This document shows, in pieces, positions 44,466 through 53,932 of a stretch of 64,000 nt of DNA (its first letter is position 1; every line of letters begins with the position of its first letter). The DNA lies in the NCBI GenBank assembly GCA_965214625.1, contig OZ243962.1:558001-622000 (forward strand). The letters are read 5' to 3'. A program made the position numbers and the translations under genes. The notes under the pieces were generated by a model. The model worked only from the letters and a program-made list of their open reading frames with translations. It ran no database searches and was not told the DNA's origin. Origin of the DNA: G965214625 sp965214625 (lineage in GTDB: Bacteria; Pseudomonadota; Gammaproteobacteria; Arenicellales; Poriferihabitantaceae).

Positions 44466-45443
44466 TTACAGCAAGTCGCTGACCGCAGCCCTTTCCTCTT
44501 TCAGTTCATTTTCAGTCACTTCCATTCGTTGCCTGCCAAAGTCACTGATTTCCAGCCCCTGAACGATGTGATAGTTCCCTTGTGCGCAGGTCACCGGAAA
44601 CGAATACATCAGACCCGCTTCGATACCATAGCTGCCGTCGGAAACCACCCCCATGCTCACCCAATCGCCATCCGGTGTCCCCAGTGCCCAGTCCCGGATA
44701 TGGTCAATCGCCGAAGAACCCGCCGAAGCAGCACTCGACGCGCCCCGCGCCTTGATAATCGCCGCACCACGCTGTTGAACAGTAGGGATGAAAGACTCTT
44801 CCAGCCAAGTCTGATCAATCTGTTCGATGACCGGCTGTCCATCAGTCATTGCCTGTGAAATATCGGGATACTGAGTCGCCGAATGATTCCCCCAAATCGT
44901 CATGCGCGTAATCCGTTCATGGTGTACCCCAAGTTTCTCAGCGATCTGGGATTTTGCCCTGTTATGATCCAGACGCGTCATCGCAGTAAACTGACTGGGA
45001 GACAAATCCGGTGCATTGGCGGTCGCAATCAATGCGTTGGTATTGGCCGGGTTGCCGACCACCAGCACCTTGACATCCCGTGAGGCATGATCATTCAGTG
45101 CCCGGCCCTGACCCGAAAATATTTTCCCGTTGTCTTTGAGCAAGTCACTGCGTTCCATGCCCGGTCCACGGGGCTTGGACCCGACCAACAAGGCATAATT
45201 CACATCGCTGAAAGCCACTTGGGGATCATCGGATGCAATCAGCCCCTGCACCAACGGAAAGGCACAATCGTTGAGTTCCATGACAATCCCCTGCAATGCA
45301 TTCATCGCGGGGGGCACTTCCAATAATTGCAAAATAACCGGTTGATCCTTACCGAGCATATCGCCCGCTGCAATACGAAAGATGAGCGCATAGGCAATGT
45401 TGCCGGCAGCTCCGGTAACCGCAATCCTCACAGGCGATCTCAT
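44466..45443 (-). CDS. mdh: Malate dehydrogenase
   Basis: A 325-aa lactate/malate dehydrogenase-family enzyme of the cytosolic-like group. ITGAAGNIAYALIFRIAAGDMLG binds NAD, VVGNPANTNA follows, TRLDHNRAKSQIA carries substrate arginine and aspartate, and the catalytic His is in IWGNHSATQ. It serves the TCA cycle. About 220 bp separate it from the glycosyltransferase gene. Confidence 0.96.
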   Translation of the reverse strand: MRSPVRIAVTGAAGNIAYALIFRIAAGDMLGKDQPVILQLLEVPPAMNALQGIVMELNDCAFPLVQGLIASDDPQVAFSDVNYALLVGSKPRGPGMERSDLLKDNGKIFSGQGRALNDHASRDVKVLVVGNPANTNALIATANAPDLSPSQFTAMTRLDHNRAKSQIAEKLGVHHERITRMTIWGNHSATQYPDISQAMTDGQPVIEQIDQTWLEESFIPTVQQRGAAIIKARGASSAASAGSSAIDHIRDWALGTPDGDWVSMGVVSDGSYGIEAGLMYSFPVTCAQGNYHIVQGLEISDFGRQRMEVTENELKEERAAVSDLL

Positions 45444-46148
45444 GACTAACCTCTATAACTGTATGGTATCGGTATTATAAGTTAAAAGTAACCGGAATCC
45501 AGATAGCCCACCACAGACCCGCCGTTAGTACTCCGACACCCTGATGACAAGACACGGACCACTGGACTGGGATGTCTGCCATTGCTCGATCAGCGGAAAA
45601 AATCGACCCCTCCATCAATCGATTTCGATGTTTTCGTTGGGACACCGCCTCGAATTCCCGATTTTCAATGCATGGGTCTTGGGTTATAAAATCTCGACAA
45701 CTCATTGATTTTAATTTTATTTTCAGATTGGAGCGCGGTATTGGATGACCACTTCCCTGTGCTATCTTGTTTTGTAATGGTCAGGCATGGCCACTTGAAC
45801 CCCTCCAAACTCAAAAAGCACATTCTGATTCCATGGACATGATGCGCAGTGAGCCAACAGGCACCAGGGATTCACTGATTCATCCCGGTTCGACGCTATA
45901 AAGCAGTGTCATTGAATATTTCAGTCGGTCTACCCAAGTCAGAAGGCACAAAAACCTGTCCTCAACGGGTACATTGGCCAATCAGAGACCGTGCTTAAAG
46001 ACACACCGGCCAACGACTTGGCCACCGCACCATGCCGAAAAGGTCAATACGGGTCATCAACCAGATGGCTTCTGATAATGTTGATATTGAAAATATTATA
46101 TTTCAATCAGATAAAATATATTATTAATCTTATATTGATATAAAGAGG
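45444..46148. other. Intergenic stretch upstream of mltD
   Basis: About 705 bp without a recognisable gene. The last 60 bp (46080-46140) are strikingly A+T-rich, with several TATATT/TATAAA-like hexamers, so a promoter for the lytic transglycosylase is likely there, but no single pair can be chosen. Confidence 0.4.
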
Positions 46149-46259
46149 TTGACTCTGTGCCGATCAATCCGTACCATCCGGAACATTATGGCTCCAAATC
46201 GATATCAAGTGTCATTGACAGGGACAGGCGATCAGACCGGGGGGTCCCGCACTTTTCTG

Positions 46260-47720
46260 ATGCGTGTGGTTCCCCGGCGTGTTTGTGCGCTGGCCGTCGC
46301 GATCGTGACAGGTAGCGCCTTTGCCGAGTTGCCGGTGGCAACGGGCCCATCGGCACTCCCGGCATCGCAAATACCCGCCGTTTCAGCCACCACGATAGAG
46401 ACCGGCAGCGATGATAGGCCGCTGTTCGAAGAACCCAAAAGTACGACGTATCGCGATACGCCTGATCTGGGCAGTCTGATCAGTCCACAAGAGCACTTGT
46501 TTCAGCGAAAAGCAACCACCCCACTGGGCTCTCAAGAGCCTGTGTTCAACGATATCTGGTCTCGGCTTCGTCACGGTTTTGGTCTTGGCAATCTGAATGA
46601 AATCGAGCAATCCGTTCAAAAATTCGAGCGATGGTACAGTCAGCATCCTGCCAATTTCGAGCGCCTCACAAGACATGCCTATTGGTTCCTGCCCTATGTC
46701 TTAGGAGAAGTTGAAAAAAGAGGGATGCCCAGTGAGGTTGCCATCTTGCCCATCATCGAAAGTGCCTTTCGGCCGGATGCCACCTCCCGCTCCCAAGCCG
46801 CCGGAATGTGGCAATTCATGCGGTCGACCGGAACCCGTTTTGGTCTCAGGCAGGATGCGTGGGTCGATGAAAGAAGAGACCTTGTCCGGTCAACGGAGGC
46901 GGCACTGGATTACTTGGGCTATTTGTCGAAAACGTTCGATGGTAACTGGGAATTGACTTTTGCGGCCTACAATGCCGGAGAAGGTGCCGTCAGAAACGCC
47001 ATGAGAACAAATCGAAAACGGAACCTTCCCACATCCTACAGCTTCCTGCCCCTGAGTCGAGAGACCCGGGAGTATGTACCGAAACTCCTCGCCGTTCGAA
47101 ATATTCTCCAGACGCCGGCTAAGTACGGCATTCGTCTGAGTCCCATTCCCAACCGGCAAACGCTGAGAATCATTAACGCTGAATCACAGGTCGATCTCTT
47201 TGTTTTCGCTTCACTCAGTCCGATATTTGAAAAAGATCTGCATCTTCTCAATATGGGCTATACCAAGGGTGTCACGCCGCCGGACGGCCCACATCAACTG
47301 GTCGTGCCGTTGGAATTAGCTGATCAATTGCTGGCCAAACTGAATCAGATGACGCTCGAGGAAAGATTGAAATGGAACCGGTACCAAGTCAGGACAGGCG
47401 ACAGCCTAGACAAAATTGCGCGACAATACAGTGTCACCGTCAAGGCCATCATGTCGGCAAATCAACTGTCTTCAAGTCTTATCCATCCGGGCAAGATGCT
47501 GAAAATCCCTCTCAGCACGGGACGGCACCACTACCGGGAAATGACCTTTGTCAACATTACACCGCAGGATGGGGATACCCTCTATGTGGTCAAACCGGGA
47601 GATTCGCTGTGGAGCATAGCGCAACTTTCCGGTGTCAGTCTCTCCGAAATGCTGCAGTGGAATGGGATATCAAAAAATACGCCTCTTTATCCGGGTCAGG
47701 AGTTGATTATTCTCCGATAA
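46260..47720 (+). CDS. mltD: Membrane-bound lytic murein transglycosylase D
   Basis: A protein of about 486 aa: signal peptide (MRVVPRRVCALAVAIVTGSAFA-like, residues 1-22), SLT domain with catalytic Glu in ILPIIESAFRP and the typical SRSQAAGMWQFM and FAAYNAGEGAV motifs, then two LysM repeats near the C-terminus (YQVRTGDSLDKIARQY and YVVKPGDSLWSIAQL). It cleaves peptidoglycan glycan strands. The open frame begins earlier (TTG 46149, ATG 46188), but only the ATG at 46260 puts the signal peptide at the N-terminus. No lipobox is seen, unlike E. coli MltD. Confidence 0.92.
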   Translation: MRVVPRRVCALAVAIVTGSAFAELPVATGPSALPASQIPAVSATTIETGSDDRPLFEEPKSTTYRDTPDLGSLISPQEHLFQRKATTPLGSQEPVFNDIWSRLRHGFGLGNLNEIEQSVQKFERWYSQHPANFERLTRHAYWFLPYVLGEVEKRGMPSEVAILPIIESAFRPDATSRSQAAGMWQFMRSTGTRFGLRQDAWVDERRDLVRSTEAALDYLGYLSKTFDGNWELTFAAYNAGEGAVRNAMRTNRKRNLPTSYSFLPLSRETREYVPKLLAVRNILQTPAKYGIRLSPIPNRQTLRIINAESQVDLFVFASLSPIFEKDLHLLNMGYTKGVTPPDGPHQLVVPLELADQLLAKLNQMTLEERLKWNRYQVRTGDSLDKIARQYSVTVKAIMSANQLSSSLIHPGKMLKIPLSTGRHHYREMTFVNITPQDGDTLYVVKPGDSLWSIAQLSGVSLSEMLQWNGISKNTPLYPGQELIILR

Positions 47721-47772
47721 CCGGCTTGTCGTCTTGTCGGTGATCAGGGACCGAACGGACCAGACTCCCTGC

Positions 47773-48492
47773 TCAACTCGCCTGAATGCTGGTCTTGGCC
47801 AACCACAGGTCCTCCCAGGATTTTGACTTTTGTCCCGGGTTTCGCAACAGGTAGGCCGGATGATAGGTAGCGACCAACGGAATGTCTTGATCGCCATAAG
47901 CATGCACGCTTCCTCTCAGTTCCCGAAAGCCCCGGTTGGTTTTGAGTAGCGCTCTTGTGGCAGTCAGGCCCAGTGCGACAATGATCTTGGGACGGACCAA
48001 TGCAAGTTGATGTTGCAGGTAATGCTCACACTGCACAACCTCATCTGGACGAGGATCACGGTTATTGGGCGGCCGACACTTGAGTACATTGGCAATATAG
48101 ACTTCAGACCTGTGCAGACCCAACGCCGCAATCATTAAATCGAGCAGTTTTCCTGCCCGTCCCACGAAAGGCTTTCCTTGCCGATCTTCTTGGGCACCGG
48201 GCGCTTCTCCAACAAACAGCCAATCGGCATCCGGGCACCCGCTGCCGAATACCGTCCGGGTGCGGGTTTGGTGCAACTGACATTTTTCACAGGACCTGAC
48301 TGCCTTTTCAATTTCCTCAAGCGAAGTGGGTACAAGAGAATCCCTGCCCGGGATGTCATCTGTTTCCGGCGGCGACACCGGCACAGCCGAGTCGGCTGAC
48401 CACAGCCTGTCAGTGGTTCGATGCACCCAGACATCGACTCCGAGTTGATTAAGCAAACGTAGCTGTCTGGTCATAATGGATATGTTCGACAT
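47773..48492 (-). CDS. Family 4 uracil-DNA glycosylase
   Basis: A 239-aa iron-sulfur uracil-DNA glycosylase. The uracil-site motif is GEAPGAQED, followed by GKPFVGRAGKLLD, and the second motif is ATYHPAYLLRNP. Cysteines for the 4Fe-4S cluster are in CEKC, VLKCRPP and VQCEHY. A longer frame starts at 48540, but the Met at 48492 (MSNISIM) is the more usual beginning. Convergent with mltD. Confidence 0.93.
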   Translation of the reverse strand: MSNISIMTRQLRLLNQLGVDVWVHRTTDRLWSADSAVPVSPPETDDIPGRDSLVPTSLEEIEKAVRSCEKCQLHQTRTRTVFGSGCPDADWLFVGEAPGAQEDRQGKPFVGRAGKLLDLMIAALGLHRSEVYIANVLKCRPPNNRDPRPDEVVQCEHYLQHQLALVRPKIIVALGLTATRALLKTNRGFRELRGSVHAYGDQDIPLVATYHPAYLLRNPGQKSKSWEDLWLAKTSIQAS

Positions 48493-48540
48493 GAATGATT
48501 GGAGCACGGGAAACAACTGGCAGCAGCCCTGCGAAATCAC

Positions 48541-48842
48541 GATGATACCCAGCCCTATCTATACAGTATAGCCCACAAAACCAGATTGCTTCCGGGTTTC
48601 AAAAACACAGTGTATTTTGAAATTGACAACATCTGTTCAGCGCATCAAGACACCCTTTGTAGCAAGCACCGGGTGGTCCATGGCCTATGGCCACGCCGAG
48701 GTGATTGACACCCCTCCCCCCTCACCATGTTGAGAAGACAGCAACCAGAACACGCAACCCGACACGGACACCTTGACACACCAGTGACCCGGCTTGATGC
48801 ACTGCTCCTCAGACAACCCAATCCGACGTCACATTGGACAGT
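48541..48842. other. Intergenic stretch between the glycosylase gene and pssA
   Basis: About 300 bp with nothing recognisable. It lies between the pssA stop and the upstream side of the glycosylase gene, so the glycosylase promoter is likely here, unless readthrough from pssA serves. Confidence 0.35.
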
Positions 48843-49625
48843 CTACTTGGTGCCGCCTCCCGCTTCCTCATCTTCGTCGGGCAGGAAAGCCGGATTCTCC
48901 TTGATCCCTTTGCGCCGCCTGAGCAACCATCCGACCGGTCCGGACAGAACATATGCCAGTGACATCAGAAACAACACTCGGGGTGGATCAAAAAACACCA
49001 GCACAAACGCCAGCAACAGAATGATCAACACCACAAAGGGAATTTTATTTTTCGAATCAAAATCCTTGAAACTGCGAAACTTGACATTACTGACCATCAA
49101 TACGGCCATGGTCAATGTCGCCACCGCACTGGGCCAGGGCATCGATTGACCGCTGGTTTCCATGGTAAAAAAATTCCATACCCAAAAGACCACAAAGGCC
49201 GCTGCGGCCGGACAGGCGAGGCCATAAAAATAGCGGTCGTTTTTGATGGTCAACGTATTGAATCGGGCCAGTCTCAGCGCGGTGGCGGCAGCATACAAAA
49301 ACGCAATCAGCCAACCGATCCTGCCAAGGTACTGCAACGACCAGAAATATATCACCAGGGCTGGAGCCAATCCAAACGCCACCAGGTCAACCAAACTGTC
49401 ATATTCCTTCCCGAAGTCGCTCGCCGTATTGGTCCATCTCGCCACCCGGCCATCCAGTCCATCCATAATCATGGCGATGAACAAGCCGACCGCTGCCTTA
49501 TCGAAGTTACCGTGGGTGGCCTGGATGATGGCATAAAATCCAAAAAACAGGCCGGCAGTGGTAAACAGGCTCGGAAGAAAATAGATTCCCTTATTACCGA
49601 GAGTCGAATCGTCTTTCTCTGCCAT
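48843..49625 (-). CDS. pssA: CDP-diacylglycerol-serine O-phosphatidyltransferase
   Basis: A 260-aa integral membrane enzyme with about eight hydrophobic helices. The CDP-alcohol phosphotransferase motif is complete: Asp-Gly-x2-Ala-Arg-x8-Gly-x3-Asp-x3-Asp, beginning DGRVAR. It makes phosphatidylserine. It follows psd by 13 bp, so the two steps to phosphatidylethanolamine are cotranscribed. Confidence 0.96.
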   Translation of the reverse strand: MAEKDDSTLGNKGIYFLPSLFTTAGLFFGFYAIIQATHGNFDKAAVGLFIAMIMDGLDGRVARWTNTASDFGKEYDSLVDLVAFGLAPALVIYFWSLQYLGRIGWLIAFLYAAATALRLARFNTLTIKNDRYFYGLACPAAAAFVVFWVWNFFTMETSGQSMPWPSAVATLTMAVLMVSNVKFRSFKDFDSKNKIPFVVLIILLLAFVLVFFDPPRVLFLMSLAYVLSGPVGWLLRRRKGIKENPAFLPDEDEEAGGGTK

Positions 49626-49638
49626 TACCTTTCAATTT

Positions 49639-50298
49639 CTACCCTGCATTGCCGGCAGTTACAAACCCGAGCACATCATTTCCGGATTCGACCTTCTGAT
49701 CCAGTTGGACGGTCAGTTTGGTGGTTAAAGGCATATATATATCGACCCGGGATCCGAAACGGATAAAACCGTACCGTTGTCCGATCTCGACCTCTTCTCC
49801 CTTCTTGACGTAACAAAGAATCCGCCGGGCAATCAATCCGGCGATCTGAACGCAGATTATATCATCCCCTCCTTGTGTCCGTATCCATATCGCGTTGCGC
49901 TCATTCTCAGACGATGACTTGTCCAAGGCGGCGTTGAGAAACTTGCCTGCGTGGTACCATACGCCCTTGACCGTGCCGCCAATCGGAATCAAATTTGAGT
50001 GAACCGAGAACACATTCATGAAAACACTGACCCGTAGCGACTCCACCCCGTCCAGATAAGGATTTTCCGCCTTTCCAACCGCCACGATCTTGCCGCTGGC
50101 CGGAGAGATCACCGCCCCCTTCTCGGTACTGATGCGTCTTTTGGGATCCCGAAAGAACTGGACAACAAACAGGACCAGCAACCAGACAATCACGGAACCG
50201 ACCCCCCACAACCAGCTCGCCAAACAGCCACAGCCCAGCGCAATCGCAATATGCACATGGCCTTCCTTGGCAATGATCGGATAGTGGACACGTTTCAT
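49639..50298 (-). CDS. psd: Phosphatidylserine decarboxylase (short, self-processing)
   Basis: A 219-aa decarboxylase of the short type, with N-terminal membrane helices, VHSNLIPIGGTVKGVWYHAGKF (in part) and the self-cleavage site Phe-Gly-Ser-Arg (RFGSRVD) near residue 180; the Ser becomes the pyruvoyl group. It yields phosphatidylethanolamine from the PssA product. The pssA-psd-ilvC-ilvH-ilvI order is common in gammaproteobacteria. Confidence 0.95.
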   Translation of the reverse strand: MKRVHYPIIAKEGHVHIAIALGCGCLASWLWGVGSVIVWLLVLFVVQFFRDPKRRISTEKGAVISPASGKIVAVGKAENPYLDGVESLRVSVFMNVFSVHSNLIPIGGTVKGVWYHAGKFLNAALDKSSSENERNAIWIRTQGGDDIICVQIAGLIARRILCYVKKGEEVEIGQRYGFIRFGSRVDIYMPLTTKLTVQLDQKVESGNDVLGFVTAGNAG

Positions 50299-50416
50299 GA
50301 CGGGTTCGGATTTCGATGATCGTGTTTCAGGGAATCACGGTGATTAGCCCGACACCACAACGGTCTCACGGGCGTACCGGGACACGGAAAAAGGGTGTGG
50401 ACATGGAGTGGACACA

Positions 50417-51430
50417 TCAGTTTTTCGATTTATCCACAATCTTGTTCTCTCCAATCCAGGCCATCATGGACCGAAGCTGCTTGCCCACTTCCTCGATCTG
50501 ATGCTCCTGTGCCTTTCGTCTCAGTTCAGGAAACCGTCGGCCGCCGGCTGCATTCTCATCCATCCACTCCCGGGCAAACTCACCAGACTGGATTTCACTC
50601 AATATTTTCTTCATTTCCGCCTTGGTCTGCTCATTCACAATCCGGGGCCCCCGGGTCAGATCACCAAACTCGGCGGTATTGGAAATCGAATAGCGCATAT
50701 CGGCAATACCGCCTTCATACATCAAATCGACAATCAACTTCAACTCATGCAAACATTCAAAATAAGCCATCTCGGGGGCATACCCCGCTTCGACCAGTGT
50801 TTCAAACCCGGCCTGAACCAATGAGGTGGCTCCACCACACAACACCGCCTGCTCACCGAACAGGTCGGTTTCCGTTTCTTCTTTGAACGTGGTCTCAATG
50901 ATACCCGCCCGCCCGCCACCGATGCCGGAGGCATAAGCCAGTGAGATAGACAACGCATCACCCGTGGCATCCCGTTCGATCGCCACCAGGCAAGGCACGC
51001 CGGCTTCTCGTTCAAACGTGGACCGAACCAAATGGCCGGGGCCTTTGGGCGCGATCATAATCACATTCAGGTCATCACGCGGCTTGATATAACCGAAATG
51101 AATGTTAAATCCATGGGCGAAGGCCAAGGTAGCGCCTTGCTTGAAATGCGCCTCAATCGAACGGTAGATCGTGCCCATCAGTTCATCTGGACACAGCATC
51201 ATGACAACATCTGACTGGGAAACTGCTTCGGCAACACTCGCAACCGCCAGTCCCGACTGGGTGGCCTTGGCCCGGCTGTCGGAACCCTCGCGCAGACCGA
51301 CGACCACATCCACGCCACTGTCCTTGAGATTATTGGCATGGGCATGTCCTTGTGAGCCGTATCCGATGATGGCCACCCGCTTTTTGCGAATCAGTTCAAT
51401 ATCAGCATCTTCATCGTAAAATACTTTCAT
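50417..51430 (-). CDS. ilvC: Ketol-acid reductoisomerase
   Basis: A 337-aa class I KARI, the second enzyme of branched-chain amino-acid synthesis. The NADPH loop is IIGYGSQGHAHANNL, and KGPGHLVRSTFE, the Mg-binding DLFGEQAVLCGG and SNTAEFGDL are all present. A good AGGAGA ribosome site precedes the ATG. It lies 106 bp after ilvH. Confidence 0.98.
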   Translation of the reverse strand: MKVFYDEDADIELIRKKRVAIIGYGSQGHAHANNLKDSGVDVVVGLREGSDSRAKATQSGLAVASVAEAVSQSDVVMMLCPDELMGTIYRSIEAHFKQGATLAFAHGFNIHFGYIKPRDDLNVIMIAPKGPGHLVRSTFEREAGVPCLVAIERDATGDALSISLAYASGIGGGRAGIIETTFKEETETDLFGEQAVLCGGATSLVQAGFETLVEAGYAPEMAYFECLHELKLIVDLMYEGGIADMRYSISNTAEFGDLTRGPRIVNEQTKAEMKKILSEIQSGEFAREWMDENAAGGRRFPELRRKAQEHQIEEVGKQLRSMMAWIGENKIVDKSKN

Positions 51431-51536
51431 TTCTTCTCCTGGATCAATTGGTTTAGGGATTCATTCGTCTTTGCCATCCGCCCCGCCTGTTTGACGAAGA
51501 GCAGGTCAACACGGGTACTATCGAATGGCAATAATT

Positions 51537-52031
51537 TTACACTTTCAGGGCACGTTTGCCGCGCCCGATCCCGGATACGCCAGAACGCACTACTTCGATG
51601 ATATCGACAAGCGACAAGGCTTCCAAAAAGGCATCCACCTTACTGCTGTTGCCCGTCATCTCCAGGGTATAGGTGGCCTCGGTCACATCGATGATCCGAC
51701 CTCTGAAAATATCTACCAGCCGTTTCATTTCCTGTCTTTGCTCGCTGGTAATCGCGGTTACCTTGACCAGCATCAGTTCCCTTTCCAAATGACGGCCTTC
51801 GGTCAGGTCACTGAGCTTGACCACATCAACCAGTTTGTTGAGTTGTTTGGTAATTTGCTCTATGACCGCATCGGTCCCGCTGGTCACGATAGTCATTCTC
51901 GAAAGGGAGGCATCATCGGTGGGGGCCACCGTCAATGATTCAATGTTGTATCCCCGGGCCGAGAACAATCCCGCCACACGAGACAGCGCGCCGGCTTCAT
52001 TTTCGAGCAAAACCGCAATAATCCGTCTCAT
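51537..52031 (-). CDS. ilvH: Acetolactate synthase small (regulatory) subunit
   Basis: A 164-aa ACT-domain subunit that gives valine feedback control. The N-terminus RRIIAVLLENEAGALSRVAGLFSARGYNIESL is typical, quoted here in shortened sense by residues 2-33. Its start overlaps the end of ilvI (TAATG-like junction at 52031), which points to translational coupling of the two subunits. Confidence 0.97.
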   Translation of the reverse strand: MRRIIAVLLENEAGALSRVAGLFSARGYNIESLTVAPTDDASLSRMTIVTSGTDAVIEQITKQLNKLVDVVKLSDLTEGRHLERELMLVKVTAITSEQRQEMKRLVDIFRGRIIDVTEATYTLEMTGNSSKVDAFLEALSLVDIIEVVRSGVSGIGRGKRALKV

Positions 52032-53773
52032 TATGCCAATTCCCTTTCCTGTTGACTGTCGCCTTGTTCGGGCTTCAGTACCATCTCGTTATGCCCCTTG
52101 CCGGCCGCGATCATCGGATAGACATTCTCGGTATGATCCGTCACCACATCAATAAACACCAAACGGTCCTTCATCGACAGGGCTTCTGCCAGCACCGCTT
52201 CGACATCCTGCGGTTTTTCGATCCGCATGCCGACATGCCCGAAACTCTCCGCCAGCGCGACAAAATCCGGCAGCGCATCCATATAGGAATGGGAATAGCG
52301 ACGGTCATAGAAAAATTCCTGCCATTGCCTGACCATGCCCATATACCGATTATTCAGATTAATCACCTTGATCGGCAAGCCATATTGCAGACAGGTTGAC
52401 AGTTCCTGAATACACATGATGATACTGGCATCGCCCGTGATACAGACCACCACTTCGTCAGGATGGGCAAGCTGCACGCCGATGGCGGCGGGCAAACCGA
52501 ATCCCATGGTTCCCAACCCACCCGAGTTGATCCACCGTCGAGGCTTTTCGAAAGTATAGTACTGTGCCGCCCACATTTGGTGTTGCCCCACATCCGACGT
52601 GATGAAGGCATCCCCATCGGTTAGTTCGAGCGTTTTTTCAACCACATATTGTGGCTTGATCACCTTGTCACTGCCACCGTAGGCAAGCGAATCCAGCCCC
52701 TTCCACTGATTGATCTGCTTCCACCAAAGATCAACACAGCGACGATCAATTTCATCCAGCCGACCTGTCAACCTGGCGGTCATCTCATCAAGTACGTTGG
52801 CACAGTCACCAACGATCGGCACTTCAACCGATACATTCTTGCCAATTGAAGATGGATCGATGTCCACCTGAACGATCCGGGCATGAGGTGCAAATTTCTC
52901 AAGATCACCAGTCACGCGATCATCAAATCGGGCCCCCACTGCAAACATGACATCACATTCATACATCGCCATGTTGGATTCGTAGGTCCCGTGCATGCCG
53001 AGCATACCCAGAAAATGTGGGCTGGAAGCAGGAATCGCACCCAGCCCCATCAAGGTGCTGGTACAAGGATATCCAAGCAGGTCAATCAACTTCCGCAAGG
53101 GAGCTGATGCATCTCCGATCACAACACCGCCACCGGTATAGATGATCGGTTTCTTGGCCTGCAACAACAGCTCGATACCCTTGGCAATTTGCTTGGTGTT
53201 CCCTTTTGTTTTTGGCCGATAAGAACGCATCTCGACCGTCGCTGGATAGGTGTATTGCGTTACATGGGCGGTGACATCCTTGGGCACATCAACCACCACC
53301 GGACCTGGCCGTCCGGACATCGCAATGAAAAAAGCCTTCTTCATTGTCTCTGCAATGTCATTAACATCCTTGATCAAAAAATTATGTTTCACGCAGGGCC
53401 GGGTAATGCCGACGGTATCAACTTCCTGAAAAGCATCATCACCGATCAATCCGGAGGGCACCTGACCACTGATGACAACCATGGGAATGGAATCCATGTG
53501 AGCCGTCGCTATACCGGTCACCGTGTTCGTGACACCCGGTCCCGAGGTCACCAGAACCACACCCGGTTTGCCTGTGGAACGCGCATAACCGTCTGCAGCA
53601 TGCGCGCCACCTTGTTCATGACGCACCAGAATGTGTTTGACCTGATCCTGGCGGTAAATCGCATCATATATGTGCAGCGCCGCACCGCCCGGATAGCCGA
53701 AAATATACTCTATTCCCTCGTCCTGTAGACAACGAACCAGGATATCAGCTCCTGTTAAAGTCTGTGCCACCAT
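52031..53773 (-). CDS. ilvI: Acetolactate synthase large (catalytic) subunit
   Basis: A 580-aa thiamin-diphosphate enzyme. FGYPGGAALHIYDAIY is the N-terminal site with the conserved Glu in VRHEQGGAHAADGYAR, and the ThDP-binding GDASIIMCIQEL-to-NNRYMGMVRQW segment lies near residues 440-480. First gene of ilvI-ilvH-ilvC. Its cofactor depends on the thiamin pathway encoded earlier in this window. Confidence 0.98.
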   Translation of the reverse strand: MVAQTLTGADILVRCLQDEGIEYIFGYPGGAALHIYDAIYRQDQVKHILVRHEQGGAHAADGYARSTGKPGVVLVTSGPGVTNTVTGIATAHMDSIPMVVISGQVPSGLIGDDAFQEVDTVGITRPCVKHNFLIKDVNDIAETMKKAFFIAMSGRPGPVVVDVPKDVTAHVTQYTYPATVEMRSYRPKTKGNTKQIAKGIELLLQAKKPIIYTGGGVVIGDASAPLRKLIDLLGYPCTSTLMGLGAIPASSPHFLGMLGMHGTYESNMAMYECDVMFAVGARFDDRVTGDLEKFAPHARIVQVDIDPSSIGKNVSVEVPIVGDCANVLDEMTARLTGRLDEIDRRCVDLWWKQINQWKGLDSLAYGGSDKVIKPQYVVEKTLELTDGDAFITSDVGQHQMWAAQYYTFEKPRRWINSGGLGTMGFGLPAAIGVQLAHPDEVVVCITGDASIIMCIQELSTCLQYGLPIKVINLNNRYMGMVRQWQEFFYDRRYSHSYMDALPDFVALAESFGHVGMRIEKPQDVEAVLAEALSMKDRLVFIDVVTDHTENVYPMIAAGKGHNEMVLKPEQGDSQQERELA

Positions 53774-53837
53774 CTGTCCTCATACCGAAAAAAAAGCCCG
53801 CATTGACATACGGACTCATCAAAACTGATCTGCAACG

Positions 53838-53867
53838 AGTATAGCGATTTTCTATCCAAGATTCCAA
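53838..53867 (-). promoter_or_regulatory. Promoter of ilvI-ilvH-ilvC
   Basis: On the minus strand TTGGAA (53867-53862) and TATACT (53843-53838) are spaced by 18 bases, about 65 bp before the ilvI ATG. No leader peptide rich in Ile, Leu or Val is seen in the transcript leader. Confidence 0.6.
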
Positions 53868-53932
53868 ACATTTGCACAATTGATCCTGTTGGCCGGTACG
53901 GGCCTTGTGACGCCGACTGACGACCCGTGTCC

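Noticed and set aside
53774..53840. Attenuator leader peptide for ilvI
   Set aside because: The only short frame, beginning ATG-AGT-CCG, has one Val and no Ile or Leu, and no terminator/antiterminator pair was evident.
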